This document shows positions 52,373-61,896 of a stretch of 64,000 nt of DNA, in pieces. The notes under the pieces were generated by a model. It saw nothing but the letters and a program-made list of their open reading frames with translations, was not told the DNA's origin and did no database searches. The DNA is from Empedobacter tilapiae. Lineage in GTDB: Bacteria > Bacteroidota > Bacteroidia > Flavobacteriales > Weeksellaceae. The translations under genes and the position numbers were made by a program. Where the stretch lies: positions 301-64,300 of the forward strand of contig NZ_SRPE01000010.1 in the NCBI RefSeq assembly GCF_004785645.1. The letters are read 5' to 3'. The stretch's first letter is position 1; every line of letters begins with the position of its first letter.

Positions 52373-52945
52373 TTATTTCTGCTTAGATAATTCTTCTTTA
52401 TAAAAAGCAAGGCTCTGTTGATTAAATTTATTTAAAAATGTATCATTAAAATCATTCAACGTTACAACATCTAAATTAATTTTAGTTTTAAGAATTGGTA
52501 AGGCTATTACTTTATTTGATGATTTATCTAAACTATTCCATTTCGCAATAAATTCTTTGGTTGAAGTAAAATAAGTAGATTCACCATTTTCCTTTGTAAA
52601 GTCTTCTGAAACTATAGAACGTTTTATAGCCGACAATTCTAATTTTTGAGATTGACGATTATATTTAAAATAAGATGTAAACAAAACATCTCCTATTCTA
52701 TTTACAAGTTTAAATCCTTTTCTTGTTTCTTCTATCGAAGTTTCTTTATTTAAATTTTCAAAAACAAGACTACTTTCTTTTTTATAATCTGAACTAGATA
52801 ATAAAAAATCTATTCTTTTGGTTTCGAAATTAATCGATATTTTATCAAACTTTCCATCTCCATCAAAATCTTTCACAATAGTTTCTTTTGCAAAAATCGA
52901 TAGATTCATGCTAAAAGATAACATTATGAAAAATATTAATTTCAT
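52373..52945 (-). CDS. Secreted protein of unknown function
   Basis: The 190-aa product has a signal peptide (1-19, LSIFA). Near the start of the mature part DFDGDGKFDKI is a calcium-binding-like segment of the FG-GAP/dockerin type, followed by beta-rich sequence. I see no family beyond that. It stands alone. Confidence 0.65.
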   Translation of the reverse strand: MKLIFFIMLSFSMNLSIFAKETIVKDFDGDGKFDKISINFETKRIDFLLSSSDYKKESSLVFENLNKETSIEETRKGFKLVNRIGDVLFTSYFKYNRQSQKLELSAIKRSIVSEDFTKENGESTYFTSTKEFIAKWNSLDKSSNKVIALPILKTKINLDVVTLNDFNDTFLNKFNQQSLAFYKEELSKQK

Positions 52946-52984
52946 TTAAAATAAAGTCTTTTAAATTTTATATAAATATACTAC

Positions 52985-53009
52985 AAAAAAAGCTCCAAAA
53001 AGGAGCTTT
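52985..53009 (-). terminator. Terminator of the M15 peptidase gene
   Basis: On the minus strand AAAGCTCC (53009-53002) pairs with GGAGCTTT (52996-52989) and is followed by a T-run, two bases after the stop codon. Confidence 0.8.
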
Positions 53010-53011
53010 AA

Positions 53012-53758
53012 CTATTTAATAATAGGATTTATATCAAGTATATTTTCTTTTCGATATTTTTCTATAAAATCATCTGTAAAATTTTCACTTCCCATTAGTT
53101 TATTTTCTTGCAAAACTTTTTTGATGTCAAGTTTTTTATAAGCTTCTAACATCGGTTCAGAAATTGCTTTGTAAGTAAAGTGCCAAGGTTCATATTTAAA
53201 TCCTTTTCTCATTGGATCATTCGTGTACACCAAATAAAAACCATATTTTGAAGCGTTTTCATCTAACCAAAGTTTAAATTTGTGCATAGATCCTCCTTCA
53301 TTAAAATGTTTTTCGTGCAACGGATCTGCTGGTACTCCACGAGTTCCATCTATAATATCCAAATCAGTCCCCCAATGATGGCGTGAAGTTCCTGGTATTG
53401 TAGAATACTCAATTATCTTTTCGATGTTTTGTTTCGCTGCAATTTTCTTAGCTTGATTCGCTTTGTATTTGCGTTCCCAAATTCCGTTTTGGTAGGTATA
53501 ATTTCTATAACTCGAAATCACTTGTATTTTAAAACCTGCTTTTTGCGCATCAGCTTTCATCAACTCAAATTGTTTTGCAACTTCTGGCAACAATTTATAC
53601 CCATTCCCCACCATCGTAGGATTTCCTTTACCAATAAGTTCAGCCGTTGTAAAAGTTGGTAAAATAGTATCTGTTTCTTCTAAAGTTTGATCACTGCTGC
53701 CAAAAGCACAACCAGCATTTAGCATAAAAGCAAGTAAAATTAAATAAGAAAATTTCAT
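53012..53758 (-). CDS. M15-family D-alanyl-D-alanine carboxypeptidase lipoprotein
   Basis: I place the start at 53758 (MKFSYLILLAFMLNAGCAFG), because this gives a proper lipobox (LNAGC). The 248-aa product has the VanY/DdcY zinc-site motifs: SSYRNYTYQNGIWE, SRHHWGTDLDII (His and Asp ligands) and EPWHFTY (catalytic Glu and third His). It trims the terminal D-Ala of peptidoglycan peptides in the periplasm. It may affect glycopeptide response, but no van genes are adjacent. Confidence 0.87.
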   Translation of the reverse strand: MKFSYLILLAFMLNAGCAFGSSDQTLEETDTILPTFTTAELIGKGNPTMVGNGYKLLPEVAKQFELMKADAQKAGFKIQVISSYRNYTYQNGIWERKYKANQAKKIAAKQNIEKIIEYSTIPGTSRHHWGTDLDIIDGTRGVPADPLHEKHFNEGGSMHKFKLWLDENASKYGFYLVYTNDPMRKGFKYEPWHFTYKAISEPMLEAYKKLDIKKVLQENKLMGSENFTDDFIEKYRKENILDINPIIK

Positions 53759-53827
53759 AATATTAAATTGAGTCATTATGGTGGGTATTAGATTTTGGTT
53801 TATTTTTATCAAAATTAAAAAATAAAA

Positions 53828-55099
53828 GTGGAGATTGTTATAATAATTGTATTGATTTTATTGAACGGAATTTTTTCCATGTCAGAAATGGCACTTGTTT
53901 CGTCAAGGAAATTTAAATTAGAAAATAAAATGAAGAAAGGAAGTTCTGGCGCTAAAACTGCCTTGGAACTTGCTGAAAATCCGAATAAATTTTTATCAAC
54001 CGTACAAATCGGAATTACCTTAATTGGTATCTTGTTAGGGGTTTTCTCTGGCGATAAATTAACTGCAGATTTAACAGAATTTTTAACGTCTATCTCTTTC
54101 ATTGCTCCTTACGCTAAAACACTTTCTCCAATTATTATGGTAGTAATCATCACCTACTTTTCAATTGTATTTGGCGAATTATTACCAAAACGTTTGGGAA
54201 TGAAATTTCCAGAAATGGTTTCTACCATCGTTTCAAAACCAATGAAATGGTTATCTATCATCACTTCTCCGTTTGTTTGGTTATTAACTGTTACGAATAA
54301 TTTTTTCTTAAAATTATTTGGTATTAAAGACGATAGCAACGAAGTTGTGTCGGAAGAAGAAATTAAAAATATCATCAAAGAAAGTACTGAAGGCGGAGAA
54401 ATTCAAGAAAAAGAACACGAAATTCTAGAACGTGTTTTCGAACTTGGAGATCGTCGTGTGAATACGTTGGCAACACATCGTTCGGAAATTGCTTCATTAG
54501 ATATTTCAGATGATTATGAGAAAGCACGTGCAAAAGTCAAAAAAAATAAATATTCGGCTTATCCTGTTACGAAAAACAATAATCTGGATGAAATCGTTGG
54601 TATCTTAAAACTAAAAGATATGTTTGGGGTGAGTAAAGAAGATTTTAGCCTGAAAAAATTTATACACAAACCTATTTTTGTTAACGAAAATTCATTTAGT
54701 TATCCATTGTTAGAAATGTTACAAAATTCGCAAGCTCATTTCGCCATTATTTTGGACGAATATGGTACTACAGCAGGTATTGTTACTATAAATGATATTT
54801 TGGATGAATTGGTAGGAGATACACCCGAAAATCAAGACGAAGATTATGAAATAGTAGAGCGCGAAGATGGAACATGGTTGATAGATGGGCAGTTTTCTAT
54901 TTATGAATTCGAAAAGTTTTTTGACATTGATATTGACGAGGAAATCGAAAATAGATATGTGACTGTTGCTGGAATTTTCTTAGATAAATACGAAACAATT
55001 CCAAATGTTGGTGATAAGGTAGAAGTGGAAGATTTGACACTAGAAATTATGGATAAAGATGGTAATCGAATAGATAAAATATTAGCATCACGAAAATAA
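53828..55099 (+). CDS. CNNM/CorC-like transporter-domain protein with CBS pair
   Basis: The 423-aa product starts at GTG (53828). It has a CNNM (DUF21) membrane domain of about four helices (1-190), two CBS domains (about 205-330; THRSEIASLDISDDYEKARA and HFAIILDEYGTTAGIVT), and a C-terminal CorC/HlyC domain (about 345-420; WLIDGQFSIYEFEKFF). Family members take part in Mg2+ or Co2+ export. It was long annotated as hemolysin, which is not a good guide to function. Confidence 0.87.
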   Translation: MEIVIIIVLILLNGIFSMSEMALVSSRKFKLENKMKKGSSGAKTALELAENPNKFLSTVQIGITLIGILLGVFSGDKLTADLTEFLTSISFIAPYAKTLSPIIMVVIITYFSIVFGELLPKRLGMKFPEMVSTIVSKPMKWLSIITSPFVWLLTVTNNFFLKLFGIKDDSNEVVSEEEIKNIIKESTEGGEIQEKEHEILERVFELGDRRVNTLATHRSEIASLDISDDYEKARAKVKKNKYSAYPVTKNNNLDEIVGILKLKDMFGVSKEDFSLKKFIHKPIFVNENSFSYPLLEMLQNSQAHFAIILDEYGTTAGIVTINDILDELVGDTPENQDEDYEIVEREDGTWLIDGQFSIYEFEKFFDIDIDEEIENRYVTVAGIFLDKYETIPNVGDKVEVEDLTLEIMDKDGNRIDKILASRK

Positions 55100-55132
55100 A
55101 AAAAGAGACTCTAAATAGAGTCTCTTTTTTTA
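55098..55132. terminator. Bidirectional terminator between convergent genes
   Basis: AGAGACTCTA (55104-55113) and TAGAGTCTCT (55116-55125) with A and T runs outside it serve both the CNNM gene and the SurA-like gene. Confidence 0.82.
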
Positions 55133-55135
55133 TAA

Positions 55136-56521
55136 TTATTTATTATTTTTCTTTTCCCAATCAATAGGAAAAGTACAACTTTGATATTCTTTACCTATCT
55201 TCACATAAGCGTCACCTACTTGGCGTTTTACCCAATCCATTAACATTGTTCGTTCTTTATCTTGAACAGCGAACTTCTGAATTCTATAATAATCATCTTC
55301 ATAATTTATTTTATGTTCAGGATAGAATTTGTTTAATTTCAAAATTCTTAATGCTTTTCTATTATCAAAATCATCTTCAAAAACTTGAGAAATATCTCCT
55401 TCATTCAAAGCTGTAATTGCTGTAAACATTGGTAATGGTAAAGCTATTTTTTCAAATCGGTCATCACCAGAATTTTGGTTCATAATGTTTCCTGAATTAA
55501 ATTTCGTGTATTTATCATCTGAAAATCTTAAAGCAGCATCTTTAAAAGTCATCTTTCCATCATTAATTAATACTCGAATAGAATCCAATTTACTATTTGT
55601 TGCTTTTATTTCTTCTTCAGTTGGTTTCAAAGTAATCAAGATATGACGTAAATCTAACTCTTGCCCACGACGTTTCTCTAATTTAATAATATGATATCCA
55701 AAGTCTGTTTTGAAAGGATCTGAAATTTCACCTTCTTGTAAATTAAATGCAACTGCATCAAACTCTTTTACCATTTTACCACGAGAAACTTTTTTATACT
55801 CACCTCCATTACTCGCAGAACCTGGATCTTCTGAATATAAAATTGCTTTCGTTGCAAAAGAAGCTCCTTCTTCTATTTCTTTCTTAATTTCTTTTAATTG
55901 ATTAATAATTTTTTGTTGATTCTCTTCCGAGACTTGAGGAAACATCACAATATGACTAATAGAAACTTCATCTTTTACATCAGGTAATTCCCCTTGATGT
56001 TTTTCGAAAAATAAACGTACTTCTTCTGGAGTAGCATCTGCACCTTTTACAACCATTTCTCTTTTGTTACGAGCATAAATGTTATCTTCTACAATATATT
56101 TAGTTTCGTTTTTCATTTCAGCCATTGTACGGAATCCAAAATAATCTAAAATTTGTTTTTCTCCACCAGCTTGAGCAATCCAACCTTCTATTTGGTTATT
56201 TAGCTGACGTGTAACCTCATCTTGAGTCACTTTGATTAAAGTATCTTGTTTTGCACGATCAACTAACATTTTGTCTAACATAATATCATTTAAGAAATCA
56301 CATTTATCATCAACCTTCATTCCTTGTTGTTTTGACATTAAGAAATCACGATCTACATCTGATTCTAAAACAATTTGATCTCCAACAACAGCAGCAATAC
56401 CATCTACTTTAGCAAGACGTTTTGGTGTTGGTTTTGCTGTTTGTGCAAAAGTATTTACCGTAAATAATGCTGCAATTAACAACATCATACTCGATTTAAA
56501 TTTCATATACTTTAATTTCAT
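55136..56521 (-). CDS. SurA-like periplasmic peptidyl-prolyl isomerase
   Basis: The 461-aa product has a signal peptide (to NTFAQ), a SurA-type N-terminal helix domain (VDGIAAVVGDQIVLESDVDR) and two parvulin domains (about 180-275, EVSISHIVMFPQ and GYHIIKLEKRRG; about 280-385, LDLRHILITLKPT). It assists outer-membrane protein folding in the periplasm. The start at 56521 is uncertain, since a second Met (MKFKSS) lies five codons in. Confidence 0.9.
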   Translation of the reverse strand: MKLKYMKFKSSMMLLIAALFTVNTFAQTAKPTPKRLAKVDGIAAVVGDQIVLESDVDRDFLMSKQQGMKVDDKCDFLNDIMLDKMLVDRAKQDTLIKVTQDEVTRQLNNQIEGWIAQAGGEKQILDYFGFRTMAEMKNETKYIVEDNIYARNKREMVVKGADATPEEVRLFFEKHQGELPDVKDEVSISHIVMFPQVSEENQQKIINQLKEIKKEIEEGASFATKAILYSEDPGSASNGGEYKKVSRGKMVKEFDAVAFNLQEGEISDPFKTDFGYHIIKLEKRRGQELDLRHILITLKPTEEEIKATNSKLDSIRVLINDGKMTFKDAALRFSDDKYTKFNSGNIMNQNSGDDRFEKIALPLPMFTAITALNEGDISQVFEDDFDNRKALRILKLNKFYPEHKINYEDDYYRIQKFAVQDKERTMLMDWVKRQVGDAYVKIGKEYQSCTFPIDWEKKNNK

Positions 56522-56640
56522 TTTAATATTCTAAGTTCGATAAAAACTTACCGATGAGCAAATTTAACTTTTTTTGTTAAAGTCAAGCATATTTTAATTT
56601 CCTTTAACAAAAGAATTGATTTTTTAGTTTATTGTTAAGA

Positions 56641-57507
56641 TTAAACTAAGCCAAATGTACGCAAAGAAACATTCCAAGCAGATTCAAAATCAAAAAGATT
56701 CAAACCATGTTTTTCTTTGTGTTCATTTGCAAAACTAATTAGTTTCTCTGTAGGCATATTTCCAACCATATCGCTTTTTGACATTGGGCATCCTCCCAGC
56801 CCTTTTATTGCACCATCAAAACGACGACAACCATTATCATAAGCAGCTTGTACCTTAGAATGCCATTCTGTATAAACAGTATGAAAATGTGCTCCAAATT
56901 CTATTTCTGGATAATGCGGAATTAAATTTTGAAACAAATCAGCAATTGTTTTATCATCTGCAACGCCAATTGTATCTGATAAATTGATCGAAGAAATTCC
57001 GATATCAGCCATTTTTTTCGACCATTCTTTTACGATTTCTTCATTCCAAGTTTCTCCATAAGGATTTCCAAACGCCATCGAAAGATAAATTAACATATGT
57101 TTACCATTATCATTTGCTATTTGGTTGATTTCTTTCACCATTTCAAACGCTTCTTCACGACTTTTATTTGTGTTGAATTGCTGAAAATTCTCTGAAATAG
57201 AAAAAGGAAATCCAATAATATCCACTTTTTCGTGCTCAGCAGCTTTTATTGCACCACTTTTGTTGGCAACAACAACAGATAATTTCGATTTTGAATTGGT
57301 TTTATCAATATTATCTAAAACTTCTTTCGTATCAGCCATTTGTGGAATCGCTTTTGGCGAAACAAAACTTCCACAATCTATCGCTTCAAAACCAACAGTC
57401 AATAAACGATTTAGGTAATCGATTTTCTTGTCAGTCGGTATAAAATCTTTGCGTCCTTGCATCGCATCGCGTGGACATTCAATAATTTTAAAAGTTAGCT
57501 CACTCAT
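56641..57507 (-). CDS. mvaB: Hydroxymethylglutaryl-CoA lyase
   Basis: The 288-aa product is a TIM barrel of the HMGL-like family: IIECPRDAMQG near the start (Arg and Asp of the active site), SLSDTIGVADD-type strand (INLSDTIGVADDKTIADLF), HFHTVY for the metal-binding His pair, and the loop GCRRFDGAIKGLGGCPMSKS with the catalytic Cys and the GGCP signature. It cleaves HMG-CoA to acetyl-CoA and acetoacetate in leucine breakdown. It is divergent from pepT, with 64 bp between starts. Confidence 0.93.
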   Translation of the reverse strand: MSELTFKIIECPRDAMQGRKDFIPTDKKIDYLNRLLTVGFEAIDCGSFVSPKAIPQMADTKEVLDNIDKTNSKSKLSVVVANKSGAIKAAEHEKVDIIGFPFSISENFQQFNTNKSREEAFEMVKEINQIANDNGKHMLIYLSMAFGNPYGETWNEEIVKEWSKKMADIGISSINLSDTIGVADDKTIADLFQNLIPHYPEIEFGAHFHTVYTEWHSKVQAAYDNGCRRFDGAIKGLGGCPMSKSDMVGNMPTEKLISFANEHKEKHGLNLFDFESAWNVSLRTFGLV

Positions 57508-57519
57508 TTTTTTGGTTTA

Positions 57520-57554
57520 TTTGCGCCTTAAAGGTAGATAATTTAGTAATTTTG
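57520..57554 (+). promoter_or_regulatory. pepT promoter
   Basis: TTTG (57520-57523) and TAATTTTG (57547-57554) are separated by 23 bp. The -7 box ends 17 bp before the ATG. Confidence 0.6.
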
Positions 57555-57571
57555 ACAAAAATTAAAACGCA

Positions 57572-58813
57572 ATGCAAACAGAATGGAGAGAAAAGTTGGT
57601 AACACGCTTTTTGAAATATGTTAAAACTTACACTGAAAGTGAGGCTTTTTTAGATAAATTTCCAAGTACAGATCGTCAATGGGATTTAGCAAATTATTTG
57701 GTTGAGGAGTTAAAACAAATCGGTTTAGAAGACGTTTCGATTGATGAAAATGGGTATGTTTTCGGATATGTTCCTTCTACAGTTGATCACGAAGTGCCTA
57801 CAATTGGGTTTGTTTCTCATATGGATACATCGCCAGATTTTTCTGGAGAAAATGTACAACCTCAAATTTGGGAAAATTATGATGGTGGAGATATTAAATT
57901 GAACGAATCAATGATTTTATCTCCAAATGAGTTTCCAGAATTATCTCAATATAAAGGTCAAACTATCATTACAACTAATGGAACAACATTATTAGGTGCT
58001 GATGATAAAGCTGGTATTGCAGAAATTGTAACAGCAGCTGAATATTTGATTGCTCATCCAGAAATTAAACATGGACGTATCGCAATTGGTTTTACTCCTG
58101 ATGAAGAAGTTGGTCGTGGTGCAGATTTCTTTAATGTAGAGAAATTTGGTGCAGAATGGGGTTACACAATGGATGGTTCTGAAATTGGAGAATTAGAGTA
58201 TGAAAACTTTAATGCTGCCTCTGGAATTGTTACAATCAAAGGAAAATCTGTTCATCCTGGTTATGCAAAAGATAAGATGATTAATGCATCTAATATTGCA
58301 ATGGAATTTGCTGCACAATTACCAAGTGATGAAGTTCCTGAATTAACAGACGGACGCGAAGGATTCTTTCATTTAGCTAAAATTACAGGAAATGTAACAG
58401 AAGCAAAAATGGTATATATCATTCGTGATCACGATATGGAGCAATATGAAGCGCGTAAAGCTTTATTCTTACAAATTGCCGCTGATATTCAAGAGCGTTT
58501 TGATCATGAAGTAATTAAAGCAGAAGTTTCTGATCAATATTTTAATATGATTGAGAAAGTAAAAGAGAAATTCCAATCTGTTGAAATCGCAGAACAAGCT
58601 CTTAAAGATTGCGGAGTTACGCCTAATATCAAACCAATTCGTGGTGGTACAGATGGCGCTCGTTTATCTTTTATGGGATTACCTTGTCCTAATATTTTTG
58701 CTGGAGGTCACAATTTTCATGGACCTTACGAATATGTTCCAGTAGAATCAATGGAAAAAGCAACTGAAATTATTGTTCGTATCGCTGAATTAACAGCTGA
58801 AGGGACAAAATAA
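57572..58813 (+). CDS. pepT: Peptidase T (tripeptide aminopeptidase)
   Basis: The 413-aa product is an M20-family dizinc peptidase: GFVSHMDTSPDFSG (His and Asp), LLGADDKAGIAEIVTAAEYL (bridging Asp), FTPDEEVGRGADFF (Glu pair), YTMDGSEIGELEYENFNAAS (Asp ligand and PepT pattern), and FAGGHNFHGPYEYVPVESM (last His). It removes the N-terminal residue of tripeptides in the cytoplasm. Confidence 0.95.
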   Translation: MQTEWREKLVTRFLKYVKTYTESEAFLDKFPSTDRQWDLANYLVEELKQIGLEDVSIDENGYVFGYVPSTVDHEVPTIGFVSHMDTSPDFSGENVQPQIWENYDGGDIKLNESMILSPNEFPELSQYKGQTIITTNGTTLLGADDKAGIAEIVTAAEYLIAHPEIKHGRIAIGFTPDEEVGRGADFFNVEKFGAEWGYTMDGSEIGELEYENFNAASGIVTIKGKSVHPGYAKDKMINASNIAMEFAAQLPSDEVPELTDGREGFFHLAKITGNVTEAKMVYIIRDHDMEQYEARKALFLQIAADIQERFDHEVIKAEVSDQYFNMIEKVKEKFQSVEIAEQALKDCGVTPNIKPIRGGTDGARLSFMGLPCPNIFAGGHNFHGPYEYVPVESMEKATEIIVRIAELTAEGTK

Positions 58814-58838
58814 CAGTCACAACATATCATTAAAATAA

Positions 58839-58898
58839 AAAATTTTCTTTTTGGTTTGAATTTTGTGTAATTTCAAACCAAATTAGAAAATTTTTTTT
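58839..58898 (+). terminator. Large hairpin between pepT and the DUF2807 gene
   Basis: Two stacked perfect arms: AAAATTTTCT (58839-58848) with AGAAAATTTT (58885-58894), and GGTTTGAA (58853-58860) with TTCAAACC (58872-58879), then a T-run that abuts the next start codon at 58899. It looks like the pepT terminator but reaches to within 4 bp of the ATG, so it would cover the ribosome-binding region of the next gene on a read-through transcript. Confidence 0.6.
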
Positions 58899-59567
58899 AT
58901 GAAAAATATTGTATTATCAGCAGTAGCTTTATTTGGTTCTTCATTTGCCTTTGCTCAGGAAGAAATTAATGTAGGAGATTTTAATATTTTAAAGGTTTAC
59001 GATAAAATCCCTGTAGAATTAATATCTTCTAATAAAAATATTGTAGAAGTAGATGGTATTAATTCTAGCGATGTACAAGTTGAAAACAACAAAGGAGAAT
59101 TAAAAATTAAGATGACAGGAACTAAATTGATGCAAGGAGGTGAAGCAACAGTTAAAGTTTATTATACATCATTATATGAAATCCAAGCAAGTCAAGGTTC
59201 TCGAATTCATTCTGATGATGTAATCAAATCTCAGGCTTTGTATTTAACGTCAAATGAAGGTTCTTCAATCAAACTACCTATAAATACAGGAAAATTAGAA
59301 GTTAAAATAAATTCTGGTGCAGAAGTTATTTTAACTGGAGATACAGAATCTCAGACTGTAATTGCAAATTCAGGAGGGAAATATTATTCAAAAACTTTAA
59401 ATTCTGATAAAGCGAGTTTAACAACAAATGCTGGTGGTGTAATAGAAGCTCGTGTAGAAAAATCAGTTGAGGTAAAAACAAGAGCTGGCGGCGTAATTGA
59501 CATTTATGGAAATCCTACTCAGCGTAATCAGAAAAAAATAGCTGGAGGAAAAATAAATTTTAAATAA
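58899..59567 (+). CDS. DUF2807 (GIN-domain) secreted protein
   Basis: The 222-aa product has a signal peptide (1-20, FAFAQ). The rest is the putative auto-transporter adhesin head GIN domain, a right-handed beta-helix made of repeats (VGDFNILKVYDKIPVELISS, QASQGSRIHSDDVIKS, LTTNAGGVIEARVEKSVEVK). It is abundant in Bacteroidota, exported, and of unknown ligand. A strong terminator follows. Confidence 0.88.
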   Translation: MKNIVLSAVALFGSSFAFAQEEINVGDFNILKVYDKIPVELISSNKNIVEVDGINSSDVQVENNKGELKIKMTGTKLMQGGEATVKVYYTSLYEIQASQGSRIHSDDVIKSQALYLTSNEGSSIKLPINTGKLEVKINSGAEVILTGDTESQTVIANSGGKYYSKTLNSDKASLTTNAGGVIEARVEKSVEVKTRAGGVIDIYGNPTQRNQKKIAGGKINFK

Positions 59568-59590
59568 AATAATAATTCAGAACAATATTT

Positions 59591-59629
59591 AAATAGTACA
59601 TATTCTAAGAATATGTACTATTTTTTTTT
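59591..59629 (+). terminator. Strong terminator after the DUF2807 gene
   Basis: A 15-bp perfect stem (59591-59605 with 59609-59623, loop TAA) is followed by a T-run to 59629. Confidence 0.9.
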
Positions 59630-60006
59630 ATAACTTAGATAATATCGTTTATTCATTAAAAATAAGGGAATTTATTAAACTAAATCCCTCTTTTTAAACC
59701 CATAAAGTCTTTTAAAATTTATTATTAGAAATATTATTATATATTTGCTCAGATTATTTTTACATATTTGTAAATATCTATTAATTACTCTTTACTATGA
59801 TAACTACCAAATTTTATTTTGCCTTACCTGCAAATAATCCTTCTTATTTTATTGCTTTTCGCAAATTGTAATTTATTGATACTATTCATAATTTGAATAA
59901 TTAATCCATAAAATAAATTCTCAAGAATTTTAAAAATATTTAGAAGTATTGTTTTACAACAACACATATTTCTACATTTTTATCTATATAATAAAAATAA
60001 ACACTT
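59630..60006 (+). promoter_or_regulatory. Long gene-free leader region with a possible promoter
   Basis: The 377-bp stretch has no gene. A -7 box candidate TATATTTG lies at 59740-59747 without a good -33 partner, which would give a leader of about 255 bases. TTTACA-TATT-TGTAAA (59759-59774) is a short palindrome near it. No inverted repeats like those of cassettes 1 and 2 were found. Confidence 0.35.
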
Positions 60007-61758
60007 ATGAAAAAAAATTTACTTACTCTTGCCTTTTTAGGTTTTACTTATTTTGCGAATGCTCAGGTGGGGATTGACACAAACACTCCTCAAGCCACAT
60101 TAGATATAAAAGAAAAAAGAACATCTAATGTAAACGACGTTTCTGCTCATGACGGAATATTAATTCCTAAAGTTACAAAAGCAGAACTTGCCTTGAAAGA
60201 CACAAATGCATATACATCAATACAGAATGGTGCTATAATTTATGTTCCTAATATAGGGGGAGCAATAACTGGACCTAGTTTAGCACAAGTAGCTAATGTA
60301 GATGCTATTGGCTTTTATTATTTAGATGCATCTACTTCAACAATTGTATGGAGAAAACTAGACACAAATACTAATTTATATAATGTAAATGGTACTCTTA
60401 TAGAGACAAGGATTGTTACTCAAAATGGTAATACTTTAATGTTTACTGATGGTATAGCAAGAGATGTTACAAGTAAGACTAATTCTATCATTTTTGGACA
60501 AACAAGTGCTACAGATGCAAACCCGACAATGGTATTAGCCTCAGGAGCAAGAAAAGTAGGTATTAATACTAAGTCTCCCCGTGTTTCATTTGATATTAAT
60601 GGAGCTTTATCTGCTACTTCAGCAGCAGCTGAAGGCTTATTAATTCCCAAAATGACAGCTTCAGAATTATCAAAAAAGGAACTTAACACATATCAAGCGA
60701 GAGGTACTCATAGTAATAATACAGGTCAAGGCTCATTGGAAGGTACATTAGTTTACATTTTTCCTGATTCAGATAACAATTTTATTATTAGCCCAACAGA
60801 TCCTAGTTATACAAAAGTTAAAGAAGTTACTAAAGAAGGCTTATATTATTATGGTATAGATGATAAATGGCATCCAGTAAGTAGTACTTCTACAAACTTT
60901 TATACAGCAAATGGTACATTAACAGGACCTAGAGTTGTAACACAAGGTACAAATACATTAGCATTTACTGGAACGACTACAAATGCATTCTCTGTGGATG
61001 GAACTACATTCTCTGTAGATGCTGCTAACGATAGAATCGGAATTGGAACTAATGCTCCTAGTAATACTTTACATGTAAAAGCTACTTCTAATCCTACTAA
61101 ATTTGAAGGATTACAAGAAGATACAAGTGTTCAAAGTGTAATAGTTACTGGAACAGACGGTGTATTAAAAACTATTCCTAAATCATCATTATTAAATGAT
61201 GTTACGAACTTTACAATGCCTATTATTAGAGGAACTTTTAATAGTTCTCTTGGTACTAATATAGATATAGCAACCAAACAATTTACTACTGCTAACCCAT
61301 ATGCTAATCCAGTTCCTCTAGATGCTACAATAAATTTACCTAAAGGCACATGGGAAGTAAAAGTTACTATGTTAATGAGAGGAAATAATAGTATCAATAA
61401 TTATAGTTCATCTAATAGACCTGCTTATATTTATACTAAATTCGCTTTTTGTACTACTGCTTCAGGTTGTACTGCCGCAAATGGAGCAGGATCTTCAAGA
61501 AACTTCTTATTAGCAGGAACTCTAATTGGTGCAGGTTCTAAAATTACACCTTCTGGACAAACAGACGAAATATTCACTCTTGTAAATGGATCTATTATTG
61601 TGAAAAATTCTTCAGAAACTAACCAAACTTATTATTTATATTGGTGGGGAGCTAATACAAATATCCCTACAACAACTACAAATACGTATTTAATAACTAG
61701 CTTAGGTAATAACGCTGGAGAGAATAGTATATCCGCAATTAGAATTACAGATATGTAA
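60007..61758 (+). CDS. Large secreted fibre-like protein with VGIxTxxPxxTLDI repeats
   Basis: The 583-aa product has a signal peptide (1-19, YFANAQ). It contains three copies of a module led by VGIDTNTPQATLDI (about 21), VGINTKSPRVSFDI (about 185) and IGIGTNAPSNTLHV (about 340). Between them lies a second repeat, NGTLIETRIVTQNGNTLMFT (about 130) and NGTLTGPRVVTQGTNTLAFT (about 300). The C-terminal domain (about 400-583) is beta-rich and ends in ISAIRITDM, like trimeric fibre heads. It belongs to the same broad group as the product of 3242 but has no invertible promoter. The role is probably cell-surface adhesion. Confidence 0.82.
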   Translation: MKKNLLTLAFLGFTYFANAQVGIDTNTPQATLDIKEKRTSNVNDVSAHDGILIPKVTKAELALKDTNAYTSIQNGAIIYVPNIGGAITGPSLAQVANVDAIGFYYLDASTSTIVWRKLDTNTNLYNVNGTLIETRIVTQNGNTLMFTDGIARDVTSKTNSIIFGQTSATDANPTMVLASGARKVGINTKSPRVSFDINGALSATSAAAEGLLIPKMTASELSKKELNTYQARGTHSNNTGQGSLEGTLVYIFPDSDNNFIISPTDPSYTKVKEVTKEGLYYYGIDDKWHPVSSTSTNFYTANGTLTGPRVVTQGTNTLAFTGTTTNAFSVDGTTFSVDAANDRIGIGTNAPSNTLHVKATSNPTKFEGLQEDTSVQSVIVTGTDGVLKTIPKSSLLNDVTNFTMPIIRGTFNSSLGTNIDIATKQFTTANPYANPVPLDATINLPKGTWEVKVTMLMRGNNSINNYSSSNRPAYIYTKFAFCTTASGCTAANGAGSSRNFLLAGTLIGAGSKITPSGQTDEIFTLVNGSIIVKNSSETNQTYYLYWWGANTNIPTTTTNTYLITSLGNNAGENSISAIRITDM

Positions 61759-61785
61759 AATAATATTAAATTATACTGATTATAT

Positions 61786-61820
61786 AAAACCCTTCATCTA
61801 GTTAGTGAAGGGTTTTTATT
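61786..61820 (+). terminator. Terminator of the fibre-like gene
   Basis: AAAACCCTTCA (61786-61796) pairs with TGAAGGGTTTT (61806-61816), followed by TATTTTATT. Confidence 0.85.
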
Positions 61821-61861
61821 TTATTAACTTATTAATCTTTTAACTATTTAAATAGTTTAAC

Positions 61862-61892
61862 AAAAAGCCACTCTCTAAGAGAGTGGCTTTTT
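61862..61892. terminator. Bidirectional terminator before pdxH end
   Basis: A 14-bp stem (61862-61875 with 61879-61892), GC-rich in the middle (GCCACTCTC), with A and T runs outside. It lies 4 bp from the pdxH stop and backs up the previous terminator. Confidence 0.88.
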
Positions 61893-61896
61893 GTTA

